Shown here: piece by piece, positions 45,840-57,303 of the stretch
Position numbering within the stretch: position 1 is the first letter of the stretch
Layout of the letters: each line of letters begins with the position of its first letter
Assembly (NCBI GenBank): GCA_934045905.1
Contig: OW203763.1
Location: forward strand, 44,479,941-44,543,940
From: Leuctra nigra
Taxonomy: Eukaryota > Arthropoda > Insecta > Plecoptera > Leuctridae
DNA: 64,000 nt
Reading direction: 5' to 3'
Made by a program: the position numbers and the translations under genes
Notes under the pieces: model-generated
The model's input: the letters and a program-made list of their open reading frames with translations, nothing else
Told to the model about the DNA's origin: nothing
Databases searched by the model: none

Positions 45840-46655
45840 ATCACTCTATTAAACATGAATATGTAAAAGATAAATCTGGCTAAGTCAATAAATAAATACG
45901 TTTCTAGTTAATAATTTTCATGTTTATTAGAACATGAAAATTAATTTAATAAATAAATTAATTAACTTTAATTTTGGATTACCAGCATTTAAGTTAATTA
46001 ATTAATTATAATCACTGAGCACTGATTTTAATGTATTGATTTTAATATTGACTTATAGTCCCAGCAGTTGTTTAAGAATAATTACTACTGCAAATTAATG
46101 CATGATCAGTTTTCTAAACTGATATCAGTTGATATTTCATTTGTATGGATTTTATTATTGACTTATAGTCCCAGCAGAATATGGTTAAGAATTACTACTG
46201 CAAATTATGTATCAGTTACCCACATCACTCCATATTCCAGCAACTATTGCAAATTAAATATTGCATTAAATATCAGCACAAAGATCAGTTGTCATTTCTT
46301 ATGTATTGATTTTAAAATTGTAGTTGGTAGATCCTGCAGTAATTTTAAAAATAAAATTGTATAACTTTATTTACGAATTTATTTGCTTTCAATTGACCTA
46401 GCTTCCCTCATTTTAAAACCATTACAAATTGTGTAGTTAGATTTGTTAGATTTGAGTTAGAATTAGATGATACCTAATGTTGTTTCAATATTAATGGCTT
46501 TCAACTACACGTTTTTAGCATTTATACTTTTTGATCTTCAAACCCATGAAACTTATTATTGGACATGGTATTATTGTTGTGTATAGCGATCTTTATTGTC
46601 AATTCTTTATTTATGAACATAAAGAAAAAAGGTAAGAAGGAGCAAAAGTTTCCTA
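45840..46655. other. AT-rich downstream region, nothing recognised
   Basis: Local direct repeat of TTGACTTATAGTCCCAGCAG (46049-46068 and 46159-46178) with surrounding similarity, spaced 110 bp. No gene seen. Confidence 0.5.
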
Positions 46656-46659
46656 GGAA

Positions 46660-47110
46660 AGGAATATTTTTGAGCGGAAAGTCGTATCAAAAGAGTGAAC
46701 ATTTGGTCAGAAAGAGTTAAAAGTTCGATCCTTTTGAGTAGAAAGTCGTAACAAGGGATTTAAAATGTGCTCAAAAAGAGTTAAAATTTTGATACTTTTT
46801 TAGTGACAGTCATCCAAAAGAAGCATACATTTGGTCAAAAAGAGTTTAATGTTTAATCACTTTTTTAGTGAAAAGTAGTATCACAAGAGTGAAATTTGTT
46901 CAAAAGGAATGAAAAGTAAGATACATTTAGAGCTGAAAATTGTATGAAAAGAGCGAACATTTGGTCCGAAGGAGTGAAAATAGAGATCCTCTTAGAGCTG
47001 AAATGGTATCAAAAGAGTGGAAAGAGTGTAAATAAAAAGAGTGTAAATAGAGTGTAAATAGCTCTCAAAGGATTGAAAAATTGATAAAAATGTAAATAAA
47101 TTATGTTCAT
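46660..47110. repeat. Degenerate ~63-bp satellite (subterminal repeats?)
   Basis: About seven diverged units share GTCGTATCAAAAGAGTG, GAACATTTGGTC and GAGTTAAAA. Similar motifs appear near 41870 on the other side of the SAMD3-like exons. Confidence 0.65.
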
Positions 47111-47135
47111 AAAGGAGTGCATTTTAGATCATAAT

Positions 47136-47604
47136 TGACCATAAACCCCCCACCGACGGCTGCCACCTTATCGCGGTGGTGGGGTTTGTGTTGGCCAACG
47201 ATCCATTGCAGCTACGCCGGCGAGCATATGCTCATGTGTAAGGGTTACCCATGCCGGACAGGTCAGTGGTGAGGTCCAGACAAAGAGCAGCCAGGGTTGG
47301 CTTAACCATGTCCTCCCTTGAATTTGCGGTCCCCATCGGGCCGGCCTTCCCCCTCGAAATGGTAATCCCCCTGAAATCGGGTTCCGCCGGCCCGAATCCT
47401 TACACCTCCCGGTCCGTCCCCATTCCGTCCTGGCCTTCCCACCAGTGCTGGACTCCCCCGGATCGGGCCCGTTAGGTCAACCCCCTCCTAATGCCCTCCA
47501 CTTAATTCAACAAAGTTTAAAGTAAAATAATTAATGTGCGCAATATAACCTCGTCGTTGACGCGCCGTTAAATCCTATTAATCTAATCTAATCTGACCAT
47601 AAAC
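47136..47604 (+). mobile_element. SINE-like copy with 11-bp duplication
   Basis: Element about 47147-47593, between TGACCATAAAC copies (47136-47146 and 47594-47604). It opens with a C run and ACCGACGGCTGCCACC and ends CGCCGTTAAATCC followed by a TAATCTAATCTAATC tail. An open frame of about 75 codons inside is shared with the 56.5-kb copy but has no known motif. Confidence 0.92.
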
Positions 47605-47779
47605 AGTCCAATAATGAGTAAAAATTTTCCGCTCTTTAAGGAGTTAAAATATATTCACTCCTTTGCTAGATCGACTTTCAATCAAAAAGTCGTGGTAAAA
47701 TTCATATAGCCAAAGAGCGAAAAAACGAGTCTTTCGGATCCGAATTTCGTCTTTTTTATTTAGCGTGCCCACTCCAAAT

Positions 47780-50560
47780 TTTTGATAACTTGGACCTTAG
47801 TATATTCAACTAGATGGCGCATTCGCCCACTATTTTTACGACTCCTAACACATATTCAAATAAATCAGACAATGGATCATTTCACTTCAATACTCCTAAC
47901 AATTATGTTTCCTTCGACAGGACATATTTTCAGAACTGGTAGAAATGATGGCAACAGGATTCGCCAGAGTCCTGGCCGGACGAACCAGGGCCTGGTTGCT
48001 GGAGAGGCCTTCCCCCAGAAGTGGCGGAGGCTGCAGGTCAGGCAGTTTACGTAGTTGTGGTGGCTGTGGCACGGCCGCCCACCTCCTGCTATGGCCCTCC
48101 CTCACCGCCCAGCCCTTGAGTAGAATGATAGGCGAAGGAAATAGAAAAAAAAATTGAACAAAAATAAACAAAAAATAATAAAAATTCAAAAACGACAAAA
48201 AAAAAAACATTGGAGTTGTTTATAGGGTATCCGTACCTATTTTTTTTTTCATTTATCATTTTCCTTTATTTCTCTTAGGTATACGTACCTATTTTTCATT
48301 AATACCATTATCATTTTATTTTATTTTTCTTGGTATACGTACCACAGGTAATTCTTTTAGTTTAGTTTAGTTTAATGCATTGTTCATTATACATTTTTAC
48401 ATTTTTTTGATCATTGGTATTAGTACCCAGTTTCTTTTATTTTAATTAATTTTATTTGTATCCGTTCCTGACATCATTATTACATTATTACCGTTCATAG
48501 ATTTGGACTCCTATTCCACTTTTGCATTTTATAGTTGTCCTCTCACAAACATTCCTATCCATAGTTTTTACATTGAATTCTCGGTATTTTACTTAATAGA
48601 CTTTACTACAGTATTTTGCATTTTCGACAATTCCATGCCCAGACATCTCAGTCTTATACGTTGTCTCAGTTCCTTTAAGTTGTCCATACCATTTTCAATG
48701 CTATGGTCTCTTACCAGGCATCTTAGGTAATCAAAGATTATCCATCAGTACAGTATAGATACTGGGTTCGATCTAAAGCGATTCTCTCTTAGTCCATAGT
48801 TGACATGGCAAATCTAACATTTAACGTATAACTTGTCAAGCAAATGACAATTAAACTAGACGGCAATCGCGATGGAAATAGGACAAGTATTTATTTCATA
48901 TCAGCGGATTTTCGAGTAGCTAAAGAGGTCTTTCTTCTCAAGATGCGAATTCAGCAGCAGACTATGGTCAAGGTGACCCACACGCTAGCCTTGGCAATCC
49001 ACAAGTTCAGCATAAACCTGGACCGGGTTTCTAGGCTACATTGACCACCCACCTATTATATCCGTGACCCACCTTACTTCCCTAGAATCATGTCATAATT
49101 GGAAAGACAGTAAATAGAAGAGCGGAATGTCAACGAGAAAACCATATCATAGAAAATCATAGATAACCTAGCACGAGCAGGTGATAAGTAATGCCTGTTT
49201 ATAAGTGGCGTGGGACTGCCGAGCTTTGAAACATGATCGGCCGTTTCCGTTGTACAGGTACTTTGTCGGTGCGCTAGGACTACGATTTGCTCTTATCAAT
49301 CCCAGACGGATAATATTACATCTAACCGTCTCAGACGAGCCTCCAACAATCGTTCGCTTTCGCGCCGATTACTGACTTGGTCGAGTCAGCCGATTTAAAT
49401 GATAAACAAACAGAAAAACCGTTCCTTCATTTATACGTCAATCCAGCAAATATCATTGTTTACATTTGTCTAGGTTCTATTAAATAAAGTACTGAGAATG
49501 CAAAAGCTCATCAGACAGGGGTGCATATTTATATAATCACGTACTTTCCACGTAAGATGACCCTGACTGGGGGAAAACTGGGTTTAAATCTCTTCTCGGG
49601 TCTTCACAAGCTTGTACTAAACCACTGACGAAATCAGTCGAAGCAATGCATCCTCAAGGAGCATCTTTCAACGATTGGCGAGCGGAAACTCTAGCTCGAG
49701 TATCCACGATTGAAGTACGTGCAATATGCAAACGCCCACGCTAATATCTGAAATTCAGGGAACACGAAAGCAACATTCCTGTTCCCACGGCAGGCGCTAT
49801 ATTCACCGACGACAAGTGACCAGGAAATTATAGCCAGACCTGCTATATTAATTATGTCTCATTTATGTTCACTGACTGGGCACTTCAAAAATGTTTGACA
49901 ACTCGCGCGATATTTTAGCCGGAAATTTAGACAACGACATTTTACTTTATTGACATATTTCAGCTACTATTTCGGTATAAAATACGAGATTAAATCACGA
50001 ATACCCGTTTAATTTACGACAGCTCTTACAGTACAGTAGGTGTTCACTTTGATTTCTAACCGTTTCAAATAATACAGGCAAAATTAGACTGGTCGTCCAG
50101 ACTACACCTTCAACAAAATATCCATACCTCCCACCTCTATTAAAACCAAACTTTTAATATTTCAATATGAGCGAAGATTTCATGGTGCGAGATGAAATTT
50201 CTTCTTTCAGATCGGAACTTTATTCCAACTCCATTTCCAATTTCCCCACAGTTTCATCCAAATTAGTGATATTCTTACTGATTTTATGAGACTCGGGGTA
50301 TGGCTGAGACCATGATGCAATAATATACTAGCTAGAAGAGGTGAGCCCATGCGCATGTGTGGGAGGAGCTTACTGCCGCTGTGACGTAGGCTGGCCCACA
50401 CCAGTACGCGTGGACCGGTATCCGGACACTTCTCCACCAGGTATACCGCGTTATCTTCGATGCAATCTCAAGTATCGAGTGATAAGTGGTTCCGTTGACA
50501 GGTGATAGCTACTCTACCCTTCATCGAGTGCATCGCCAGGTATAGGGTGTGCTAGGGGAA
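47780..50560. other. Intergenic, no gene seen
   Basis: Contains a GC-rich patch (47985-48110) and GTATACGTACC direct repeats in T-rich DNA (48222-48350). No frame shows a recognisable motif. Confidence 0.45.
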
Positions 50561-50571
50561 ATGCAGAATAA

Positions 50572-50612
50572 TGTGATAATGTGATAATGTGATAATGTGA
50601 TAATGTGATAAT
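50572..50612. repeat. TGTGATAAT microsatellite
   Basis: Four to five perfect copies of a 9-bp unit. Confidence 0.9.
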
Positions 50613-50717
50613 TAAAATGAAAAATAATCATTATTACTGTTTATTAAAGGCTATATTTCAAAATAACAACGTATTTGTTGGTACAACACACTATTTTCAC
50701 ACATTTCAGGAAGTGTA

Positions 50718-50945
50718 CCGTTTCATTCATAAATTTGAAATTGAAAATTGAGATTTTGGCGGAAAAACAACATTTCCTAACGAGTGACGTCATTTTTATC
50801 AACCAACAATGATGTTGCCATGGTTACAATAAAATATGACATCACTTATTATTAGGAAATGCTAGGAATTCTATTTTCCCGCCAAAATGTCAAGTGAATT
50901 TAAATACCATATTTTAAAATTACGAATGAAAATTTACACTCTTGA
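50718..50945. repeat. Imperfect palindrome, possible MITE
   Basis: The left arm (TTTCATTCATAA, then ATTTTGGCGG, then ACATTTCCTAA and GTGACGTCAT) is mirrored by 50820-50945 (inverse of GTGATGTCATA, AGCATTTCCTAA, ATTTTGGCGGG). The loop is about 25 bp. No duplication found at the borders. Confidence 0.6.
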
Positions 50946-51569
50946 GTTTGAAAATAGGGTCTTCAACATTTATGTTTTTAATTTGAAAAATTGTACTTTA
51001 ACCGAATTAAAAAACTTTTGCATAGTATTTCCTATTGCTTGATTGAAAGTTTGAAAGTGTGTAGAGAAAACTAAACTAATATAGAAAATGGACCTCCGCC
51101 TACTACCTCTGAGATACAGATATCCCTTTAATTATTTCTAATTATTTCTAATTATTATTAATACTGGATAATTTCCACTGTATAGTAAGTATAGTCAGAG
51201 CGCGAAAACAACCACCATTGCTTTCAGAGTACAACACCTAATCCACCCATTCTTTGACATTTTGTGATTATAATCAAATCCGCCGTATAAAAGGTTCAAT
51301 ACACCCTTGGTGTTTTTGTACACTTCCATATTAGCGAATAACTCGAATTAAAATAATATAACACAGCACTAAACAACAGGAGTCTTGATAAAATAAAACT
51401 GGATAATATAACTCACTTATTCTTCACGATCTAGGTATTAGAGTTAAAATTAATATTTAATTAGATGTTTTTTTTATTGTATCTGCTTTCTGAAACTCTA
51501 AAATCAAGCCTTCGTTTAACACATTTTACGCGATAACAAAATTATGTAGCACGTTATGTATATACACAC

Positions 51570-52030
51570 ACATGGGCAAAATACTCGGTTTCAATGTTAC
51601 CTACTTGGAACACAAGATACCAATACTTTTAATTTGGGTATCTAATATACAAGATATCTTAAGATACATTTTAGAGATGTATTTAATTTAAAATTCAAGA
51701 TAAATATAGTATCTTTAAATACTTCAAAACGATACATTTAAAGATAACTATTTAATTTCTTATTATACGTATCATCCAAAAGTGAAAACTGTAGGGACTT
51801 ACTTTCTACATTTAAATTTAAATTGATCTCTTTGTAAGGAATTAAATTACGTACTTAAGATGTTCTTGATCTATTCAACTATTCAACGTGTATTTGATGC
51901 TTGTCTGCTCTATTTGAAATTCTAGACGCGTAAAATGTATCTTGTTATATCTTCAAAAAAGATACAAAATACTTTAGAAAGGGGCCTATTTAAAATACAA
52001 GATACAGATACATTTGGCCTATTGTAAACA
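51570..52030. repeat. AGATAC/GTATCT-rich repeat, MITE-like
   Basis: Many short copies of AAGATAC, GTATCTT and AAATACTT in both orientations. This is the look of a non-autonomous DNA transposon with AT-rich subterminal motifs; exact ends could not be set. Confidence 0.4.
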
Positions 52031-52123
52031 TTATGGAAATAAAACGATAATTCTTGATACAATTATAAATTGATTTTTATCTTACAAACCAACCATAGTC
52101 CAAATAAGTAATTTCGAGATCAG

Positions 52124-52435
52124 GTTCCCAAAGGACCCTGATCTGTGTACAAAATGGGTTCAATTTTGTAAGAGAACTGATAAAGTTATTACAAAGAACG
52201 CAAGAATTTGTGCGGAACATTTTCAAGCCAGTGATTATCACTGGAGCTTGCAACATAAACTATTGGGATATTCTCCTAAGCCTGCAAAGAAAATTAATCC
52301 CAAAAGTGTCCCCAGTGTAAACCCGCCTCACGTCAGTTCATCTCAAGTGGAGAACAAAGAAGATGTTTCACGTGTTACGCGGCAGAAGAAAAGAAATCAA
52401 AGAAAACTCATCAAAGAATTAACTTCTACAACAAG
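52124..52435 (+). CDS. THAP-domain exon (DNA transposon or host gene)
   Basis: An acceptor (GAGATCAG) opens a frame reading FPKDPDLCTKWVQFCKRTDK then ARICAEHFQASDYHW. It continues LQHKLLGYSPKPAKKINPKSV and PSVNP. This is the C-terminal two thirds of a THAP zinc finger: the FPKDP and W motifs, and the C..H pair of the C2CH centre in ICAEHF. The domain-ending P near KSVPSVNP matches the AVPS motif. The first two cysteines would be on an upstream exon that is not seen. A basic segment (RQKKRNQRKLIKEL) follows, and a donor (AAG/GTTAGT) ends the exon at 52435. THAP domains bind specific DNA in P-type transposases and host factors. With a P-like transposase remnant at 34.4 kb, a transposon origin is likely but unproven. 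Confidence 0.75.
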
Positions 52436-53480
52436 GTTAGTATTAAGAAATGTTTACAGTTGTGTTGTCTTGAAGATTAAATATTTAATATCAACATCAA
52501 TCAGCGGAATAATATTTATAAACAAAGTAAGTTTTAAGTGAGAAAAATCAATTTCGTTCAATCACATTCCAACTACAATTGAGATTTGCATTGATAATTC
52601 TTAATTTTTAATAAGGGTTTTCTATTTTAACATTTGACTGAACTGCGATAAGAACTATGCTGACAATATGAATATGATAGCTCAGGCAAAATTAATGGAA
52701 ATTGCCACCACTAGACCTTTGAAGAAAGAATACTCAAATTGTTTATTGTATGACTAGACCGGACTAGACTGTCTCTTCTAAGATTTAGTCTGGCTGGAGC
52801 CTTTGGGATGTCACGTTTTGATATAGACAATTTAAAGAATTTCAAACTTAAGTTGATTTGTCGGGACCTCAAATTTCGCTAAAACGGATTATATTGATAA
52901 ATTTCACGGTCAGACTAATTGATTTTAAGGGGGACTGAGATGGTATTGTGACGTCCTTTTGAGGGGGGGGGGGGGGATTTGGAAAAGTGTGACACAGTTG
53001 ACAAGGGGGAGGGAGGGGGGAGTAAAAAATACCCATCTTTAGCGTGACCATAGACATTTATACTCATCTATGGCGTGACGTCCTTTATCACAGCCCCTTA
53101 TACATATTTATAAGTATATACTTTTATAGTTTAATGAATTAATTGGGTCATTTGGAAGATTGTACCGAAATCGATTTTCGATGTTTAAATTATTTTCCAG
53201 CTCAAGAGACCAGTTACTTAAAACAGTTACTTAAACCAAACAGTTACTTAAAATATATGTTAAATGATATGAAACATAAAGTCCTTTAAACATGACTCAA
53301 TAATTATTATCTAGAATGCCAAATACATTTCTTATGTTTCTCATAATATAGTGCGAATTACTGTAGAGTGGTACGATAAACCACGAGAAACCTTTCGGTG
53401 GATCTGTCAGCATGTTTGTAGAAGTACAGCATATTGTAATAGTTATTTCAGTTCAAGGCATTTAGAACTTATAAGTTTTT
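52436..53480. other. Intergenic, G-rich homopolymer patch
   Basis: A G run (about 52964-52975) with G-rich surroundings. No further THAP-gene exon or other motif found. Confidence 0.45.
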
Positions 53481-53486
53481 ATAGTG

Positions 53487-53706
53487 TACACTCGACAATT
53501 CATAAAACGGTATTTGAACGAAACAGATTAGCTGCTGATCAGGTTCCTTGACAATCTATCCTTGTTATTATCAATGAAATTATAGCTCTTTTACTACAGG
53601 TAGATGACGAGTAAGTATAGACTTCATCAAATGATGCCATCACATTTTTTTCAGACAATCCATTTATTTCAAATACCGATTTATGAATTGTCGAGCGTAC
53701 AATCTT
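53487..53706. repeat. Inverted repeat pair
   Basis: CTCGACAATTCATAAAACGG at 53489 faces its near-inverse at 53675-53695, about 165 bp apart, with further pairing to TATTTGAA. A small foldback or MITE; no duplication seen. Confidence 0.55.
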
Positions 53707-53709
53707 GGT

Positions 53710-54680
53710 TTTGTTTTTGCAGAGCAATTTACAGAAGAAAAGTGATTCATCTCTTCACTAGTAATTGTGTCTCTCATTTGAACCATTCAGTATTAAAATC
53801 TCGTGACGATTGTGATTTTAATGTGATTATATTTGCTGTCAAAAGTTACCCAGCATTGCGAATTGAGTGAGCTAAGAAACTTAATTTTGTAGCCGAATTT
53901 GTGCAAATGCTTATAATGCTTATCGCGTGTTGTTTTATATTTACTATATGACTGAAGTACCTAATTAATATATTTGTTATATTAACGGAATTTGTTATTA
54001 CTGTGGTTAGTATAGTAAGATTCATATTCCGCATATTTTAATCATGTTCATTACACGCTACAATACATTGCACAAAAATAATTTGTATGCATACATTATT
54101 CAATCAACCAATATTCCTATTCCCCATATATTTTACAAGTCCATTAAAAACTATAAACGTGAGAAATCTTAATACGCGCGAAGTTATTGCTGGTCCACCC
54201 ATAGCTTTATTGCATGTCTCGGCTCGCTAGACGGCTGCGCTGTGGGCCAGCTGACGTCATGCGCGAGCTTGACGCAAACTCGTCCGCCAGTTGGACCTAC
54301 CTGGCTGAGCGTAGAGATACTTATACCATGGGCTGAGACGAAGAATTGACGTCGTCAGTAAAATCTACTATGTTTTGCGCCGTTCCCGCGCAGATTCACT
54401 ATCGAGGTGGTCCACGGATATCTTAGAACAGCAATATCAAAATTTGCACGTCCTATTCGCATTTTTTTCAAGGATTTTGCGTACCAAAATCTGCGTATTT
54501 AGTCCACACATGGGTATACCGGTCAAATCAGGTCCTGTAGGGAGGCAAGGAAGGGGCAGAACAGGCGTCTGTTCCCAAATCATGCCAAAAAATTTAATTC
54601 AGTCGCGAACCATTGTCTTGAGAAGTCAGACCATTTCGTTGCGAATACCTATTGTGAATACAAGTGATTTTACTCTGATC
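53710..54680. other. Intergenic, no gene seen
   Basis: AT-rich to 54170, then a CpG-richer stretch (54175-54600) containing CAGCTGACGTCATGCGCG. It may be the 5' region of the zinc-knuckle ORF that follows. Confidence 0.4.
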
Positions 54681-55303
54681 ATGACAAGTTGTTCGATCTG
54701 CAACAAGAGTAACCATCGCGCAGCCCAGTGCCGTAACGCGCGAGCTGCCCTTGTGCTGCGGCTGCGACAAGATCGGGAAACTTGGAGTGTTTCGTCGGGA
54801 AATGCGAGTTCCAATCGGGACAAGTACCGTCAACGTCATCCGCCGTGCAACCTCCTGTTGTGACCATCGCGGCCCCCACAGTGTCGGTCCTACCCGCTCC
54901 AGTGCGCCCTGTCCGCCATTCATCGCCTCCCTTATACCAGATCCCCGGAGTGATGTTCGCCCACGCAAGCGACCAGCATCATTTCGCTGAAGAGGTCCCT
55001 CATTATCAACCTCTTCCCCCTGTCACCCCCCTCGCTTTCAATGAATTCACACTGTCCAGAGAGTTCATCAGCAACCTCCTTACCCTGGTCCTACAATCTA
55101 CCATAATCAGAAATGAAATTCGTCTCACGCCGCCCCTCACAGAGCATGAACGTGCGGCTCGGATACTCGTCGCCGCCCTCATGGCTCGGTACCGGGAGAT
55201 TCATGGTCAAGAGTTCGATCAGACCCCGATATGGGACGCGTGTTTCCCCAGGAGAGGCGAGGAGTCAAGTATGAATTCCATAATTTGTCGCCTATTAGAT
55301 TAA
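54681..55303 (+). pseudogene. Zinc-knuckle protein of an unidentified element, frameshifted
   Basis: From ATG 54681 the frame reads MTSCSICNKSNHRAAQCRN, a perfect CX2CX4HX4C zinc knuckle as in retroelement Gag/ORF1 proteins. That frame closes at 54863. A second frame, one base back, opens by 54782 and runs to a stop at 55303. It has a Pro/Val/Ser linker, then TLSREFISNLLTLVLQS, TPPLTEHERAARILVAALMA and DQTPIWDACFPRRGEES, a helical domain I cannot place. The two may be one ORF with a frameshift (decay, or programmed -1 slippage, which cannot be decided here). A fragment of the second domain recurs at 36.6 kb, so the family is multicopy. No RT, integrase or LTR is adjacent. Confidence 0.5.
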
Positions 55304-56467
55304 TTAGGCCATATCGCTTTTAACGCTTGCACAAGGACTTCGATTATCAGGACCAAAATAGTATTTTTAGTGAACTCGTCTGGTTTGATTTAATTCAATT
55401 TACTTTATTTTGTTATTATTTTAGATTTGTAAGGAAACATTTTACTCGAGGTAACACCTGTTCTAACGGCTATCCTTCTATAGACTTCCCTCATCATGGC
55501 ACCTCCACGTCTTTCAGTGGTCACGTGGTTTCCGTCCACCTGATGCAATTTTTATGCACATGTCATGACCCCCACGATTAATCAAGTTGAGTGTGTTCAG
55601 TTTCAACTTTATATTACTCCAAGACTTGGTTCATTTCTTTTAATCATATTATACATTTTAATGTCATCGCCAAATTATCTTTATTCCTCATAATAATTCA
55701 TTCACGAAATTCAAAAGCTTATGACTTTGTAAATGCACTCCTCTCGACCGCGTAGAAGTGGTAAGAGGAAAGGGGGGGGGGGGGGGAATGGTGCACCTCG
55801 TTGCAGCACCTTCTGCCCGCGCTCAGTTGTGAAGTAAACGTGAAGCGGGAAACATAGCAAAAGCCATGAGGGAATACATGAACCACCGGACGATAGTAAG
55901 TACTCGGTTATACTCGGTTTTCTTGTCCGACAGTACTTCCTTTAAAGTGCACATCACCTCCGAGTTGGGACAGTTATTTATATTATTCTATTTATTCCAC
56001 TTCAGGGAACTTTGTGTAAGGTTGTGGGCTGCGCGGCGGCACTTGTAGCGGCGGGGGCCTCGGTAGCGACCCTGGCGTCACGGGGGGGGGGGGGGGGGGG
56101 TCGGAGACCCCTGTGTCTGCCTTAGTCCCATCCCCAGACCCCCCAATCAACCCCATTATAATTAATATTGTAGTTGGTCCGGGTGCCCCAGCGGCGGTCC
56201 CGCGACCGAGCGAACCCTGAGGGCGGGGTGAACTGGGGAGGTGAGGGTGGTAAGTTCCCCCCCCCCCCCCTCGGGGCCCGTTCCCGTTGGCCGGTTTTCT
56301 CTTTGGAATTGAATTAAACTTGTGTCAAGTAAATTATTAATGTAACAAGATTAGACGATCGATCATTACAGACGACAGTTCCTAATTCATTCGTGTCATT
56401 ATCGTTATTGTGATTCGAGCAAATTGATATGTATACTCTTTATACTGTTATATCAGATGGTATCTAG
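55304..56467. other. Intergenic with G/C homopolymers
   Basis: Includes G runs at about 55770-55786 and 56082-56100, a C run at 56256-56270 and a GC-rich patch between. No gene supported. Confidence 0.5.
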
Positions 56468-56923
56468 ATCTTTAACCCCCACCGATGGCTGCCACCTTAG
56501 CGCGGTGGTGAATGATTGGTGGTCATTGGCCAATGATCCATTGCAGCTACGCCGGCGAGCATATGCTCATGTGTAAGGGCTACCCATGCCGGACAGGTCA
56601 GTGGTGAGGTCCAGACAAAGAGCAGCCAGGGTTGGCCTAACCATGTCCTCCCTTGAATTTGCGGTCCCCATCGGGCCGGCCTTCCCCCTCGAGATGGTGA
56701 TCCCCCTGAAATCGGGTTCCACCGGCCTGAATCCTCACCCCCCGGTCCGTCCCCATCCGGCCTGGCCTTCCCACCAGTGCTGGACTCCCCCGGATCGGGC
56801 CCGTTAGGTCGACCCCCTCCCCATGTCCTACACTTAATTCAACAAAGTTTAAAGTAAAAAAAATTAATGTGCGCAATATAACCTCGTCGTTGACGCGCCG
56901 TTAAACCCTAATATCTATCTTTA
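56468..56923 (+). mobile_element. SINE-like copy, ATCTTTA duplication
   Basis: Element about 56475-56916 with ATCTTTA at 56468-56474 and 56917-56923. It opens CCCCCACCGATGGCTGCC and ends CGCCGTTAAACCC. Same family and orientation as the 47.1-kb copy. Confidence 0.88.
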
Positions 56924-56968
56924 TGAATCTTATCATTTTATGAAGGGATGTGTGTTGTGAAAAATATC

Positions 56969-57041
56969 CGACCGAACCGGGGCTCGAACCCGGGACCTCT
57001 CACTTGCCGGGCGAGAGCTCTACCAACTGAGCTACCCGGTC
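56969..57041 (-). tRNA. tRNA-like gene, anticodon GGC (Ala-like), possibly a pseudogene
   Basis: On the minus strand a 73-nt sequence folds as a cloverleaf. Acceptor GACCGGG/TTCGGTC has two G-T pairs. The D-arm is GCTC..GAGC, the anticodon stem CTCGC/GTGAG, and the T-arm CCGGG TTCGAGC CCCGG is perfect. A- and B-box sequences are intact and a T run follows directly. The anticodon loop CCGGCAA puts GGC at 34-36, but position 33 is C where U is nearly universal. The G3-U70 pair needed for alanine charging is absent. It is better read as a tRNA-derived sequence or decayed tRNA than as a working tRNA-Ala. Confidence 0.6.
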
Positions 57042-57303
57042 GGACGGACGGCCATTAGACACAACGCACTGATGAGGGTTAGAGATCTCCTAGGAGTTGG
57101 GAGCTTTTAAAATTCAATTTAATTCATAACAATCGATCAAGGAGTCGATTGTTTCACCTTTTCTCTGAACATAATATCTACCCCTTCCCCTTCTTTGCCA
57201 CCAATGAGCTTACGTCGTCCACCTTGCACCATTTCGCATCCATTCATTGTTCGGAGCGCAACAAGTATTCGTCTAGTCTCGCTGTGAACATCTCGATCCA
57301 ACA

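Larger units (their letters stand above)
41811..47777. mobile_element. Candidate ~6-kb TIR element carrying a SAMD3-like gene
   Basis: ACGCTAAATTAAAAAGACGA at 41821-41840 is matched by its inverse at 47743-47766. The match covers about 26 positions with one mismatch and is flanked outward by GGCCC / GGGC and by TCCAA (41811-41815 and 47773-47777). Both ends are followed inward by degenerate repeats rich in GAGCGGAAAA / GAGTGAAA (41845-42120 and 46660-47780), as subterminal repeats would be. Inside lie the exons at 43.4-45.8 kb. Later insertions are a SINE-like copy (47.1 kb) and a foldback (42.1-43.4 kb). The TIRs could instead belong to two separate insertions. Confidence 0.4.

Noticed and set aside
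47251..47475. Conserved ~75-codon frame inside SINE-like copies
   Set aside because: It is conserved only because the copies are the same repeat; the frame is broken in the 23.4 and 29.5 kb copies and has no motif.
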